DNA of 64,000 nt from Sedimenticola hydrogenitrophicus (GTDB lineage: Bacteria; Pseudomonadota; Gammaproteobacteria; Chromatiales; Chromatiaceae): assembly GCF_029017505.1 (NCBI RefSeq), contig NZ_JAQGEI010000007.1:1-64000 (forward strand), read 5' to 3'. A program made the translations under genes and the position numbers. The notes below the pieces were generated by a model. That model saw only the letters and a list, made by a program, of their open reading frames with translations, had not been told where the DNA came from and did no database searches. Shown here one piece after another: positions 40,955-50,218 of this stretch; position 1 is the stretch's first letter; the number at the start of each line of letters is the position of its first letter.

Positions 40955-41004
40955 TTACTGCGGGTTATACGTTTGACTCCGTGGTAATCCGGAAACAGAT
41001 ATTG

Positions 41005-41198
41005 GCCGCGAATGAACGCAAATGAACGCGTATATTATTTAACGAATGCTTGATCCCCTTCTCCGGCGTTCAATAAATTTTTGCAGCAGGCGCGGTGGAT
41101 GCGCTGTCGCTTATCCACCCTACAACACTACGAAACTGGCTTAGCCGCTGACAGGTAATTATATTTTTATTTGCGTGTATTCGCGTTCATTCGCGGCT
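41005..41198. repeat. Inverted CGAATGAACGC repeats around a GTGGATGCGC...CCACCCTAC half element
   Basis: The 321-base gap between lldR and lldE is mostly repeats. GCCGCGAATGAACGCAAATG at the left and its near complement, ending GTTCATTCGCGGC, at the right face each other. Between them, at 41091-41123, lies CGGTGGATGCGC...GCTTATCCACCCTAC, a half copy of the element at 25878-25951. The lldE promoter should lie after the repeat, around 41205-41260. Confidence 0.8.
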
Positions 41199-41275
41199 AA
41201 AAAACGAAACCCAATCATTGTTTACAATGGTGGTAGTTTGTTAATCCTTTTGGTTTTCAGCACTCAGGAGTCTCC

Positions 41276-42058
41276 ATGTCTCTGGCCAAGCACTACCCGG
41301 ACAAACCGGACAAGGTCTATTTCTTCGGCACCTGCCTGATCGACCTGCTCTATCCCGAAGCCGGCCTCGCCGGCATGCAGCTGATCAAGCGCGAGGGTGT
41401 GCAGGTGATCTTTCCGCAGGATCAGACCTGCTGCGGACAGCCGGCCTGGAACTCCGGCTACCGCGATGAGACCCGGGCGGTGGTACTCAACCAGATCCGC
41501 ACTTTCCCCCAGGATTACCCCATCGTGGTCCCCTCCGGCTCCTGCGCCGGCATGCTGCGCCACCACTATCCGGAGGTGTTCAAGGGCCTGCCCGAGGCGG
41601 GGCTGGTGGAGGATTTCTCGCAGCGCGTCTTCGAACTGACCGAGTTCCTGGTAAACGTGCTGAAGATTGAACTGCAGGATCTCGGGGAACCGACCAAGGT
41701 AGCACTGCACACCGCCTGTTCCGCACGGCGCGAGATGGGGGTCGCCGACGAGCACGAGGCGCTGCTGCGCCAGCTCGGCAACGTGCAGCTGGTGGAGCAG
41801 GCGCGCAAGGCGGAGTGCTGCGGTTTCGGCGGCACCTTCGCCGTCAAGCACCCCGACATCTCCGCCGCCATGGTGGCGGACAAGGCGCAGGCTATCAGCG
41901 ACACCGGCGCCGAACAGCTGGTCAGCGGCGACTGCGGCTGCCTGATGAACATTACCGGCTATATGCAGCACCAGGACGTCGGCCCCCAGAACCATCACAT
42001 CAGGGGCCAGCACATTGCCAGTTTCCTCTGGGAGCGTACAAATGCAGCAGAAAGCTGA
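41276..42058 (+). CDS. lldE: L-lactate oxidation protein LldE (LutA)
   Basis: A 260-residue cytoplasmic protein with two CCG domains, D-Q-T-C-C-G-Q-P-A-W-N-S-G and A-E-C-C-G-F-G-G-T-F-A-V-K-H-P, which hold Fe-S or similar centres. The opening K-V-Y-F-F-G-T-C-L-I-D and H-T-A-C-S-A-R-R-E-M-G are typical of LldE. With LldF and LldG it forms the LldEFG L-lactate dehydrogenase found in Shewanella and Bacillus. CAGGAG precedes the start. The lldF start lies 17 bases inside its end. Confidence 0.95.
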   Translation: MSLAKHYPDKPDKVYFFGTCLIDLLYPEAGLAGMQLIKREGVQVIFPQDQTCCGQPAWNSGYRDETRAVVLNQIRTFPQDYPIVVPSGSCAGMLRHHYPEVFKGLPEAGLVEDFSQRVFELTEFLVNVLKIELQDLGEPTKVALHTACSARREMGVADEHEALLRQLGNVQLVEQARKAECCGFGGTFAVKHPDISAAMVADKAQAISDTGAEQLVSGDCGCLMNITGYMQHQDVGPQNHHIRGQHIASFLWERTNAAES

Positions 42059-43460
42059 ATTCGACCAGCGCGTACAGAAGGCGCTGAACAACCCGCAACT
42101 GCGCCGCAACTTCCGCATCGCCATGGACGGGCTGATGGAGAAGCGCAGCAACGCCTTTCCCGACAAGGTGGCGCTGGAGGCGCTGCGCGTCACCGGCGCC
42201 AACATTCGCGCCAATGCGCTGGCCAAACAGCTGGAGCTGCTGGAACAGCTGGAGGCCAACTGCACCCGCAACGGCATCCAGGTGCACTGGGCCGAGACCA
42301 TCGAGCAGGCCAACCGGATCGTCCTCGACATCATGCAGCGGCACAACGCCAGCCGCATGATCAAGGGCAAATCCATGGTCTCCGAGGAGATGGAGTTGAA
42401 CCACTTCCTGGAGGCCCAGGGCAACAGCTGCATCGAGTCCGACCTGGGCGAGTACATCATCCAGTTGGACCATGAGACCCCCTCCCACATCATTGCCCCG
42501 GCCATCCATAAGAGCAAACAGGAGATCGCCCGGCTGTTCAAGGAGAAACACCCCGATATCCCCTACAGCGAGGATATCGAGACCATGACCCGCAGCGCCC
42601 GCAAGGTCCTGCGCAGCAAGTTCTACGAGGCCGAGGTGGGGCTCTCCGGGGTCAACTTCGCGGTGGCTGAGACCGGCACCCTCTGCCTGGTGGAGAACGA
42701 AGGCAACGGCCGCATGTGTACCACGGTACCGCCGGTGCATATTGCCGTCACCGGTATCGAGAAGGTGGTGGAGAAGCTGGCAGATGTCCCACCGCTGCTG
42801 AAGCTGCTCACCGGTTCGGCCGCCGGCCAGCACATCTCCACCTACTTCAACATGATCAGTTCACCGCGCAAGCCGGGAGAACGGGACGGGCCGACCGAGG
42901 TGCACCTGGTGCTGCTGGACAACCAGCGCTCCAGGATCTATGCGGATGAAGAGCTGTTCGACAGCCTGCGCTGTATCCGCTGCGGCGCCTGCATGAACCA
43001 CTGCCCGGTCTACACCCGCATCGGCGGCCACGCCTACGGCTCGCTGATCCCCGGCCCCATCGGCTCGGTGATCGAACCGCAGAAGTTCGGTCTGGAAAAT
43101 TTCGGCGTACTGCCCACCGCCTCCACCCTGTGCGGCGCCTGCGGCGAGGTCTGCCCGGTAAAAATTCCGCTGCCGAAACTGCTGCACCGGCTGCGCTACG
43201 AGCAGGTACGCAGCGACCACACCGGCGCCACCATCGGTCAAGGCTCGCAGCGCTCAGCCAAGGAGGCACTGATCTGGAAACTGTGGAGTTGGGCCCATGC
43301 CAACCCCGCCGTGTATCGCGGCGGTACCCGGCTGGCCGGCCTGTTCCGGGGCATCATACCGAACAAGATCGGGCCCTGGACCCGGGTGCGCACGGCCCCG
43401 AAGATCGCCCCCAAATCGTTACACCAACTGGCCCGGGAAGAGGGTTTCGACAATGAGTAA
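42042..43460 (+). CDS. lldF: L-lactate oxidation Fe-S protein LldF (LutB)
   Basis: A 472-residue protein. The N-terminal LUD domain has K-G-K-S-M-V-S-E-E-M and V-A-E-T-G-T-L-C-L-V-E-N-E-G-N-G-R. The C-terminal part has two 4Fe-4S motifs, C-I-R-C-G-A-C-M-N-H-C-P and C-G-A-C-G-E-V-C-P, which carry electrons onward. The start at 42042 follows GGGAG and overlaps lldE; its stop overlaps lldG by eight bases, so all three genes are coupled. Confidence 0.95.
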   Translation: MQQKAEFDQRVQKALNNPQLRRNFRIAMDGLMEKRSNAFPDKVALEALRVTGANIRANALAKQLELLEQLEANCTRNGIQVHWAETIEQANRIVLDIMQRHNASRMIKGKSMVSEEMELNHFLEAQGNSCIESDLGEYIIQLDHETPSHIIAPAIHKSKQEIARLFKEKHPDIPYSEDIETMTRSARKVLRSKFYEAEVGLSGVNFAVAETGTLCLVENEGNGRMCTTVPPVHIAVTGIEKVVEKLADVPPLLKLLTGSAAGQHISTYFNMISSPRKPGERDGPTEVHLVLLDNQRSRIYADEELFDSLRCIRCGACMNHCPVYTRIGGHAYGSLIPGPIGSVIEPQKFGLENFGVLPTASTLCGACGEVCPVKIPLPKLLHRLRYEQVRSDHTGATIGQGSQRSAKEALIWKLWSWAHANPAVYRGGTRLAGLFRGIIPNKIGPWTRVRTAPKIAPKSLHQLAREEGFDNE

Positions 43461-44109
43461 GGCACGCGACAATATCCTGGCCCGGCTGCGCGCCAGGGGT
43501 GTGGAAAAGGCCCCGGTTGAGCTGGATCGCACACCGGCGTCCCCCGACTGGAACCGGGAGGAGCGCATCGACCGCTTCTGCAAGGCGATGCGCTCGGTCA
43601 GGACCGAGGTCCATCCGGTCAGTGCGGCCGACTGGCCGGAGAAACTGGCCGCGCTGGCGAAGGAGAAACAACTACGCAACCTGCTCTATGCGCCGGCCGG
43701 CCCGCTGGCGGAAAAGATCGAGGCCACCTGGCGAGCCCATGCCGGTCTACCGGAACTGGTCACCCGCGAGGTGGACGTGGACGGCTGGAAAGAGGAGCTG
43801 TTTTTCGATATCGATGCCGCCGTCACCTCCACCCGCAGTGCCATCGCCGAGGTGGGCGCCATGATCCTCTGGCCGACCCCGGAAGAGCCGCGCACCTTCT
43901 CCCTGGTGCCCCCGGTGCATATCGCCGTGGTGGAAGCGAACCAGTTGCACAACACCTTCGCCGATGCCATCGCCGCCGAGGACTGGACCGCTGGCATGCC
44001 GACCAATGCCCTGCTGATCTCGGGCCCGTCGAAATCGGCCGATATCGAACAGACCCTGGCCTACGGGGTGCACGGCCCGGTGGAGCTGATCGTGCTGCTG
44101 ATTGAATAG
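43453..44109 (+). CDS. lldG: L-lactate oxidation protein LldG (LutC)
   Basis: A 218-residue LUD-domain protein, the third part of the LldEFG complex. Family segments are I-L-A-R-L-R-A near the start, S-A-I-A-E-V-G-A-M-I-L-W-P, S-L-V-P-P-V-H-I-A-V-V and G-P-S-K-S-A-D-I-E-Q-T-L-A-Y-G-V-H-G-P. The start at 43453 overlaps the lldF stop and gives the normal N-terminus. Repeats fill the gap after its stop. Confidence 0.95.
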   Translation: MSKARDNILARLRARGVEKAPVELDRTPASPDWNREERIDRFCKAMRSVRTEVHPVSAADWPEKLAALAKEKQLRNLLYAPAGPLAEKIEATWRAHAGLPELVTREVDVDGWKEELFFDIDAAVTSTRSAIAEVGAMILWPTPEEPRTFSLVPPVHIAVVEANQLHNTFADAIAAEDWTAGMPTNALLISGPSKSADIEQTLAYGVHGPVELIVLLIE

Positions 44110-44163
44110 GCTTGACACGGGTTGACGGCGCCACGCCCTATCGATACGAAAATCCATATAGCC

Positions 44164-44328
44164 GTAGGGTGGGTTAGGTGCGCCCTGCGCAGGGGATGGC
44201 CGTTTGCATTGCACCGTACGCGCGCCGTAACCCACCGTTTGGCGGTCGAGGTCTCGGTGGGTTACGCGGCGCCCGACTGTTATCGTGGTCGGGAAGTGTC
44301 GTGTCTGTGCGCCGCTAACCCACCCTAC
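44164..44328. repeat. 165-base GTAGGGTGGGTTAG...CTAACCCACCCTAC element, full copy
   Basis: The ends GTAGGGTGGGTTAG and CTAACCCACCCTAC are exact complements. The interior holds GTAACCCACCG and CGGTGGGTTAC. Partial copies lie at 53109-53210 (same orientation, first 100 bases) and 55273-55398 (opposite orientation). It lies in the 576-base gap 44110-44685, which is filled by this, the three-layer element at 44402 and a CGCCAAG-type repeat. Confidence 0.85.
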
Positions 44329-44348
44329 GAACCTACCTATTGATATAT

Positions 44349-44642
44349 CTCGCCAAGACACCAAGAACGCCAAGAACGCCAAGATTTGTCATGCATTTTC
44401 TGTAACTACTCACCCGCTCTGTAAGTGATTGGCCTGCCTTGCTGGCCGATCTTGGTGGCGCCTCGAATCCGGTCCCTTTTTCAGATTCAAGCCTGCCCTT
44501 GTTTGAGCGAAGCGAGTTTGGGCAGGTGCTGAAAAAGGGGCCGGATTCGAGGAGACTAGCCATCGTGTGAGGCCGGCAAGGCAGGCCAATCACCCCGTGG
44601 GTAGTTACCATTTTCTTTGCGATCTTGGCGTCTTTGCGAGAG
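44349..44642. repeat. CTCGCCAAGAC-type repeat split by full copy 2 of the three-layer element
   Basis: CTCGCCAAGACACCAAGAAC on the left and ...ATCTTGGCGTCTTTGCGAG on the right are near complements. Between them, at 44402-44608, lies a 207-base full copy of the three-layer palindrome first seen at 23281. Its ends are GTAACTACTCACCC and GTGGGTAGTTAC, with middle arms CCTCGAATCCGG and CCGGATTCGAGG. The arrangement looks like one repeat inserted in another. Confidence 0.82.
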
Positions 44643-44685
44643 TATTCCCTAAGACACAACTGAAAAGTGGCCAACCGGAATCCGG

Positions 44686-45192
44686 ATGCTTGAAACCGCA
44701 CTACAACGGGAAGTGGAAGCCCTGACTCAACAACTGCTGACCAGCGCCGGCGCGTACTTCCGTCAGGACCCCGGGCAGGTGGTGGTCAAATTCGATCTCA
44801 CCGGCAAGGCCGCGGGGATGGCGCTGTTCCCGCACCGGGCCACCCCCGTGATCCGCTACAACGCCCTGCTGCTGGTGGAGAACCGGGCGGACTTTCTCAA
44901 GCGCACCGTGCCCCACGAGGTGGCGCACATCGTCGCCCGACGCCTCTTCGGCCACCGCATCAAGCCCCACGGCGCCGAGTGGCGCCGGGTGATGCGACTG
45001 TTCGGCGCCGAGGCCTCGCGCTGCCACAACTATGATGTGAGCCGCGCCATACGCCGCCGCCTGCAACGCTTCGCCTACCGTTGTGACTGCCGCAGCCATG
45101 AACTCAGCAGCATCCGCCACAACCGGGTGTTGCAGGGCCAGACCTATCTCTGCGTCAACTGCAAGCAACCCTTGGTGCAATCCCGCGAATAG
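44686..45192 (+). CDS. sprT: SprT-like zinc metalloprotease-family protein
   Basis: A 168-residue protein close in length to E. coli SprT. The metal site H-E-V-A-H with a later His in H-G-A-E-W is visible, and the C-terminal part has a zinc-ribbon, with Y-R-C-D-C and Y-L-C-V-N-C-K. Eukaryotic SPRTN cleaves DNA-protein crosslinks; the bacterial role is unclear. No strong ribosome binding site is seen. It stands alone between repeat-filled gaps. Confidence 0.88.
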   Translation: MLETALQREVEALTQQLLTSAGAYFRQDPGQVVVKFDLTGKAAGMALFPHRATPVIRYNALLLVENRADFLKRTVPHEVAHIVARRLFGHRIKPHGAEWRRVMRLFGAEASRCHNYDVSRAIRRRLQRFAYRCDCRSHELSSIRHNRVLQGQTYLCVNCKQPLVQSRE

Positions 45193-45354
45193 TGCCGTGG
45201 CCCGACCGGATCCAAGCGGAAGACCAGCCGCGAATGCGCAATGCCCGATCATGGTCGCTTTAGAAACAATCAAAATTCCCAAGTCATAAAACGGTAACAG
45301 CCGGAGTTTAGCCTTGCCCTGCCATACGCGATTAAAGGTAAAACAACGGCTGCC

Positions 45355-45594
45355 ATGCAACATACCCGGGAAGTGATGGTCAAGCTCTCCAACGAGATGC
45401 GGCAGGTCCATGACCAGGTGGACAAACTTTCTAAAGACAGCGTTGAGATCGAGAACATCCTCAAGGTGATCCAGGAGATTGCCGAACAGACCAACCTGCT
45501 GGCCCTGAACGCCGCCATCGAGGCGGCCCGTGCCGACGAGGTCGGATGCGGCTTCGCGGTGGTGGCCGACGAGGTGCGCACCCTGTCGACCGGT
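45355..45594 (+). pseudogene. Remnant of a methyl-accepting chemotaxis protein
   Basis: About 80 residues match the signalling tip of a chemoreceptor: [20 protein letters not shown] followed by [21 protein letters not shown]. The usual G-x-G-R-G in this loop is V-G-C-G. The match ends at about 45594 and runs on as unrelated residues. There is no sensor, membrane or HAMP part before it. It lies in the 621-base gap 45193-45813; I see nothing else there. Confidence 0.8.
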
Positions 45595-45813
45595 CGAACA
45601 AGCGGAACAGGACGCCGTGTTTACACAGCAGGCAACCTGCCTGTCCGCCTGATTCCAGGCCTCTGTCGGGTTTGATCGACTGACTCCCTGATCCGCACGC
45701 CAGCACTTTATTGGCCCGCACCGCCCTGCCCGCCGGTTGCGATCTATACTGTCAATGAGAGGTCGCCATACACCTTTACTCGCCTCTCGACAGGTTGGCG
45801 TTCCAAAGGGATC

Positions 45814-47508
45814 ATGATCAAGAACAACATTCACTTCCACCTGCGTCTGCTGGCCATGCTGACCCTGGTGACGTTTCTCGGACCGGTTACCGCCGCGGAA
45901 CCGGCGATCGATACGACGGATCTCATCGGCTCGCTGCAGGAACAACTCGCCGCGGGCGAGTCACTGCAGATCCTGCCGGCCCCGGACTGGCCGCGGTTGA
46001 GGCAGATCTACCACGACTACGGCAATCGGTTGCTGTGGCACGACCCGTCGGGCCGGATCGCCAGCGCGGGCGGCGCGCTGCAACGCTTTATCCACGACAG
46101 CGCACGGCTCGGACTTGAACCCCGCAATTATCACGCGCAACACCTGGACGACCCGCAGTTCCCGCAAATCCAGCAGGTGGTGCGTAATGACCTGCTGCTG
46201 ACCGATGGTTTCCTCAGATTGAGCCGGCACCTCGCCCAGGGACAGCTCGATCCCGGCGGCATCGATCCACTGTGGAAAATACCGGTGGAACAGCTGGACA
46301 GCACCCAGCTGCTGGATCAGGCGGTGATCAACCTGGATCCGCTCTCGACCCTGGAGTCCCTGAGTCCGCGATCCCGCAGCTATAGCCGCTTGTTGCAGGC
46401 CCTGGCGGAGTATCGCCGGATAGCCGATCGGGGCGGCTGGCCCCCCCTTCCCGACTCCCCGCTGCTACGCCCCGGGGCGCAGCACGAGCTGATACCGCTG
46501 CTGCGTCAGCGACTCATCGCCTCGGGTGACCACGGCGATGGGGTTCCGGACGACCCCGATTTATATGACCCCCCCTTGCAGCAGAGCGTGGAACGTTTTC
46601 AGCAATCCCACGGCCTCAAGCGCGACGGCATTGTCGGTCCCAACACCCGGGCCGCACTGAACGTCAGCGTGGAGCAGCGCATCGCCCAGATAGAGTCGAA
46701 CCTGGAGCGCTGGCGCTGGCTGCCGCAACGCCTGGGCGAGCGCTACATCCTGGTCAATATCGGCGGCTATCTGCTGCAATTGATGGAACAGGATGAGGTA
46801 CTGTTGGAGAAACGGACCATTATCGGCAAACCGAAGCGCAAAACCCCCTCCTTTACCACCCGCGTAACCCACCTGGTGGCCAACCCGACCTGGACTGTGC
46901 CACGCCGCATCGCGGTGGAGGACCTGCTTCCGGAGCAGCGCCGTGACTCCGAATACCTGCTGCGCAAGAACATCCGGATCCTCCAGCGCGAGGGAGAACA
47001 GTGGGTGGCTCAGGACCCGGCCATGATCGACTGGGGTGAGTACAATAAATACAATTTCCCGTTCCAGCTACGCCAGAGCCCCGGCGACGGAAACAGCCTG
47101 GGACGGATCAAATTCCACATGCCCAATCCCTATGCCATCTATCTCCACGACACGCCGGCCCGGGGGCTGTTTGAACAGCCGGTCAGGGACTTCAGTTCCG
47201 GTTGTGTGCGGGTACAGGATATCGGGGAGCTGGTTGACCAGTTGCTGACCGGCAGCGGTCTGGAGACGTCACTCTCATTTTACGACCAGTTGAAATCCCG
47301 TGAAAGCGGCTACATCAAGCTAGCGGAGCCGATCGATGTGTTTCTGGTCTATTTCACCGCCTGGGTGGACTCCAGCGGTGAGATCCAGTTCCGCCCCGAC
47401 ATCTACAATCTCGACCGTCCGCTGATCCTGAGCTTACAGCAGCAGTATCCTCCCGAGGAGAATAAACTCGCCCATCAGCAACCAGAGAATATTCCCCTCA
47501 CTGATTGA
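45814..47508 (+). CDS. L,D-transpeptidase (LdtD/YcbB-like)
   Basis: A 564-residue periplasmic peptidoglycan cross-linking enzyme. Residues 1-28 form a signal peptide ending V-T-A-A. A peptidoglycan-binding domain lies near residues 230-295 (V-E-R-F-Q-Q-S-H-G-L-K-R-D-G-I-V-G-P-N-T-R). The YkuD catalytic domain follows, with Y-L-H-D-T-P and the nucleophile C464 in F-S-S-G-C-V-R-V. It makes 3-3 cross-links between meso-diaminopimelate residues. AAAGGG precedes the start. The MepK-like gene downstream matches the E. coli ycbB-ycbK arrangement. Confidence 0.92.
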   Translation: MIKNNIHFHLRLLAMLTLVTFLGPVTAAEPAIDTTDLIGSLQEQLAAGESLQILPAPDWPRLRQIYHDYGNRLLWHDPSGRIASAGGALQRFIHDSARLGLEPRNYHAQHLDDPQFPQIQQVVRNDLLLTDGFLRLSRHLAQGQLDPGGIDPLWKIPVEQLDSTQLLDQAVINLDPLSTLESLSPRSRSYSRLLQALAEYRRIADRGGWPPLPDSPLLRPGAQHELIPLLRQRLIASGDHGDGVPDDPDLYDPPLQQSVERFQQSHGLKRDGIVGPNTRAALNVSVEQRIAQIESNLERWRWLPQRLGERYILVNIGGYLLQLMEQDEVLLEKRTIIGKPKRKTPSFTTRVTHLVANPTWTVPRRIAVEDLLPEQRRDSEYLLRKNIRILQREGEQWVAQDPAMIDWGEYNKYNFPFQLRQSPGDGNSLGRIKFHMPNPYAIYLHDTPARGLFEQPVRDFSSGCVRVQDIGELVDQLLTGSGLETSLSFYDQLKSRESGYIKLAEPIDVFLVYFTAWVDSSGEIQFRPDIYNLDRPLILSLQQQYPPEENKLAHQQPENIPLTD

Positions 47509-47656
47509 CCCCCTCCAGCGTACCCGAACGACCTTCCAGCCAACGCGTGACCACGCTCACACGGCTGGCAATCGGCGCCGGTTTCATATAGCATCTAGCG
47601 AATTTTTTGGATATAAAACAACGAACTCAGCCGAAGCTATTGGGGAACCCGGCTAC

Positions 47657-48232
47657 ATGACGGTAAAAAAGAAAACAGATCCGGGCCTCCGGACACCCAC
47701 CCTCAGTCGACGCGGATTTCTCGGCGGCTGTGCCGCCGCAACCGCCATCCTGGTAATGCCCAACGCTTTTGCCGGCATCAACAGGGCAGCGGAACGCGCC
47801 CTGGCGCTGCACCACCTGCACACCGGCGAAAGAAGCCGGGTCACCTACTGGGCCGAGGGATCTTATCTGCGGGACGGACTGCAGGAGATCAACCATCTGC
47901 TGCGTGATCACCGCACCGGCGACCAGCATAAAATGGATCCGCAACTGTTCGATCTGCTGTACCAGGTACAGGCCCGAATCGGCTGCCGCGGTGAATTTCA
48001 CATCATCTCGGGCTATCGCTCCCCCAAGTCCAACCGGATGCTGCGCAACAACAGCAGTGGCGTCGCCAAACGTAGTCTGCACATGGACGGCAAGGCACTC
48101 GACATCCGCCTCTCCGGCTGTGACATCAAGCAGCTCCACCGCGCCGCCAAATCGCTCAAGGTAGGTGGTGTCGGGCTCTACACCCAGTCCAACTTTGTGC
48201 ACGTGGATACCGGGCGGGTCAGGTACTGGTAA
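47657..48232 (+). CDS. MepK-like murein endopeptidase (YcbK/DUF882, M15 family)
   Basis: A 191-residue exported protein with a twin-arginine signal peptide (S-R-R-G-F-L-G-G at about residue 17, then a hydrophobic stretch to A-F-A-G). The zinc site is spread over S-G-Y-R-S-P, S-L-H-M-D-G-K-A-L-D-I-R and F-V-H-V-D. E. coli MepK cleaves 3-3 cross-links made by L,D-transpeptidases, which suits the neighbour upstream. The 148-base gap between the two could hold its own promoter. Confidence 0.92.
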   Translation: MTVKKKTDPGLRTPTLSRRGFLGGCAAATAILVMPNAFAGINRAAERALALHHLHTGERSRVTYWAEGSYLRDGLQEINHLLRDHRTGDQHKMDPQLFDLLYQVQARIGCRGEFHIISGYRSPKSNRMLRNNSSGVAKRSLHMDGKALDIRLSGCDIKQLHRAAKSLKVGGVGLYTQSNFVHVDTGRVRYW

Positions 48233-48319
48233 AAAGCGACAGACCGCTCCCCCAGCGGACCTTCCCCAATCTCGCCGCCTGGCCCTACCCTTTACCCACA
48301 AATGCCGATGAACACACCT

Positions 48320-48474
48320 GTAGGATGGGTGGAGGCGCGGCTCCATTGTTGACGGCAATACGCGGCGGTCGGCGCGCCGTAACCCATCTTCGGATGCGGA
48401 TGCAGGTGCACGATGGGTTGCGCGCCGGAGAGGGAGCCGGCGGAGGGTTCATGGGGGCGCTCCACCCATCCTAC
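48320..48474. repeat. GTAGGATGGGTGGAG...CCACCCATCCTAC palindrome
   Basis: A 155-base element filling the convergent gap 48233-48521. The ends GTAGGATGGGTGGAG and CTCCACCCATCCTAC are complementary, and CGCCGTAACCCATC and GATGGGTTGCGCGCC pair inside. The plan (GTAGG end, inner GTAACCCA block) is the same as at 44164 though the sequence differs. Confidence 0.8.
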
Positions 48475-48521
48475 GTCTGGATGCAGTCCGACCCATTGAT
48501 GGGTAAAGGGCAGGCCTGATC

Positions 48522-48995
48522 CTATCTCGCTGAAAACCTTGCCGTGTAGAGTTCACTCAGTCGCTCGACCCGCCTTTTGTTCACCCCCCCATCACCGTAT
48601 CCGACCCGCGAGGCGGAACGGATATGGATCTGCTGCCGGGCGCCATCCACCCGGACTTCCAGGTCGTCCACAAAGCGGAAAATAGCCGAGCTGAAGGTGG
48701 CCGCCAGGTAGTCATCACGCGCCGCCAGCACCGTCCCGCCCATCTCCTCGATCACGCTTTTCAGTATGGGCAATGCATCCGCCTGCCCGCCCGGGGGAAA
48801 CGGGAGGGGGTCTATGTAATGCGCCCTATCCTCCCCATACTCGCTACAGACGCAGTTCGGCTTGTCGGGACATTTCGCCAGGACCCCGTCGACCAGCCCC
48901 GGAGGTTCGCCCGACCAGGAGACCATGCCCAGGGCAAAAAACAGCAGCATGACCGTGGCGGCTATTGCCAATATGATGATAAACACAATTTTCAT
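48522..48995 (-). CDS. DUF1499 family membrane-anchored protein
   Basis: A 157-residue protein with an N-terminal helix (V-F-I-I-I-L-A-I-A-A-T-V-M-L-L-F-F) and a DUF1499 domain. Visible motifs are C-P-D-K-P-N-C-V-C-S, R-F-V-D-D-L-E-V-R and I-R-S-A-S-R-V-G-Y-G-D. The function is unknown, though the family is widespread in proteobacteria. The start at 48995 gives the usual N-terminal anchor; the frame is open upstream into unrelated sequence. Confidence 0.87.
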   Translation of the reverse strand: MKIVFIIILAIAATVMLLFFALGMVSWSGEPPGLVDGVLAKCPDKPNCVCSEYGEDRAHYIDPLPFPPGGQADALPILKSVIEEMGGTVLAARDDYLAATFSSAIFRFVDDLEVRVDGARQQIHIRSASRVGYGDGGVNKRRVERLSELYTARFSAR

Positions 48996-49044
48996 AGGGC
49001 CACTGCCTGTTGTGTGACGGGAGGCTTCTTCCGGGATGTTTGTC

Positions 49045-50100
49045 TCAGGGGATCTGATTGCGATCCAGCCAGGTGGCCATGGGCCTTGGCCGCTTCCAAA
49101 ACCGGCGTAGCGCGCCTCTGTCCAAGTGGTAGCTATGCCCGTTGCAGGTATAGAGCCGGATGGAATCGAGCCGCTTCGCCCAGACGGCATCTACCAGCGG
49201 TTCAAGCCAGGCCTCAAACTGCCCGACCTGCTCCCGCCAGGCGTAGGGGTCGGCACAGAGCACCGGGCGTTGCAGCCGATCGTAGCAGACCAGCGACTCC
49301 CCCGCCTGTGAATCGAGCAGCGAATCGAGTAGCGGATCGGCCTGGGCGGGGGGCCTTTTCAGCGGTTTGTCCGCGACCTCGGCCAGCCCCCGCAACAGGG
49401 GTGAATCGCCATGCAGAAACGTCAGCTCCGTCCGCAGCCGTTCGCTCAGTCTACCCCCGCCGGACAGCCAGAGCCCGTTGATCGGCCCCTTCCCTGCCTG
49501 CTCGCGCCGGGTGTTGAGATCCGCCGAATAGAACAGCATCTGGATCTCGTTCAGCACCCCGTGCCAGCGGATACCCTCCTCGCCCTCGGGCAGGAACAGG
49601 TCCATGTTGCGACCGAACACGTCGGCCAGCTCATACGTCTTGAGACGGGGAGGCGAGCCGAGCGACAGGTACCAGCGATGAGGATGCCGCACCTCCACCT
49701 GCCACCCCTCGTCGGCGAAATGGCTGTTGAAGAGTTGCGCCAGTTCATTCGCCTCATCGAGGCTCAGCTCCAGATCCTCCACGTCGAACAGCAGTAGCCG
49801 ATCCTGATCCGGTCGCAGATAGACCGGCGTGAGCTGCAGCCAGTAGCAATCATCCGGCGACGCGCCGTCGCCGATCCGCCGGTAGGCGGCGGTGGGTAGA
49901 TTGCGCCCGCCGTCGGCGCTGATGCCGAACAGCCCCAGCAGGACACTCTCCAGGTCCCGGCCGGGGTGCGCCAGGCGCTGAGCACGGGCAAACAGCCGTT
50001 CCAGCAGCTCAAAACGGACCGCTGCGCCGATCTGATCCAGGGCCGGCATCGGACCCAGCAGACCGGGAACCAGCAGATGTAGGTTTCGTATAGGCGTCAT
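49045..50100 (-). CDS. Conserved RpfE-like protein, function unknown
   Basis: A 351-residue soluble protein opening I-R-N-L-H-L-L-V-P-G-L-L-G-P. Segments such as Y-W-L-Q-L-T-P-V-Y-L-R-P-D-Q-D-R-L-L-L, H-P-H-R-W-Y-L and N-E-I-Q-M-L-F and G-L-W-L-S-G-G-G recall Xanthomonas RpfE and proteins loosely named phosphoglycerate mutase. I see no mutase active-site motif. It is alone between repeats. Confidence 0.7.
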   Translation of the reverse strand: MTPIRNLHLLVPGLLGPMPALDQIGAAVRFELLERLFARAQRLAHPGRDLESVLLGLFGISADGGRNLPTAAYRRIGDGASPDDCYWLQLTPVYLRPDQDRLLLFDVEDLELSLDEANELAQLFNSHFADEGWQVEVRHPHRWYLSLGSPPRLKTYELADVFGRNMDLFLPEGEEGIRWHGVLNEIQMLFYSADLNTRREQAGKGPINGLWLSGGGRLSERLRTELTFLHGDSPLLRGLAEVADKPLKRPPAQADPLLDSLLDSQAGESLVCYDRLQRPVLCADPYAWREQVGQFEAWLEPLVDAVWAKRLDSIRLYTCNGHSYHLDRGALRRFWKRPRPMATWLDRNQIP

Positions 50101-50218
50101 AATGTTGCGAGGATGGAACTGTCAGTGGCGTGGAGTAAATAAGCGTAGCGCATCCACCCGGCGTTGTAACCGTCCTGGCGGTCCGACCCCAGGTAAACAC
50201 ACAACCGCTGGTGAGAGT

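Noticed and set aside
41264-42541. Minus-strand open frame of 425 codons opposite lldE and lldF
   Set aside because: Antisense of two clear lld genes with CCG and LUD motifs; no motif of its own.
44701-45945. Minus-strand open frame of 414 codons across the SprT-like gene and chemoreceptor remnant
   Set aside because: Runs through several unrelated units on the other strand and shows no domain; a chance frame.
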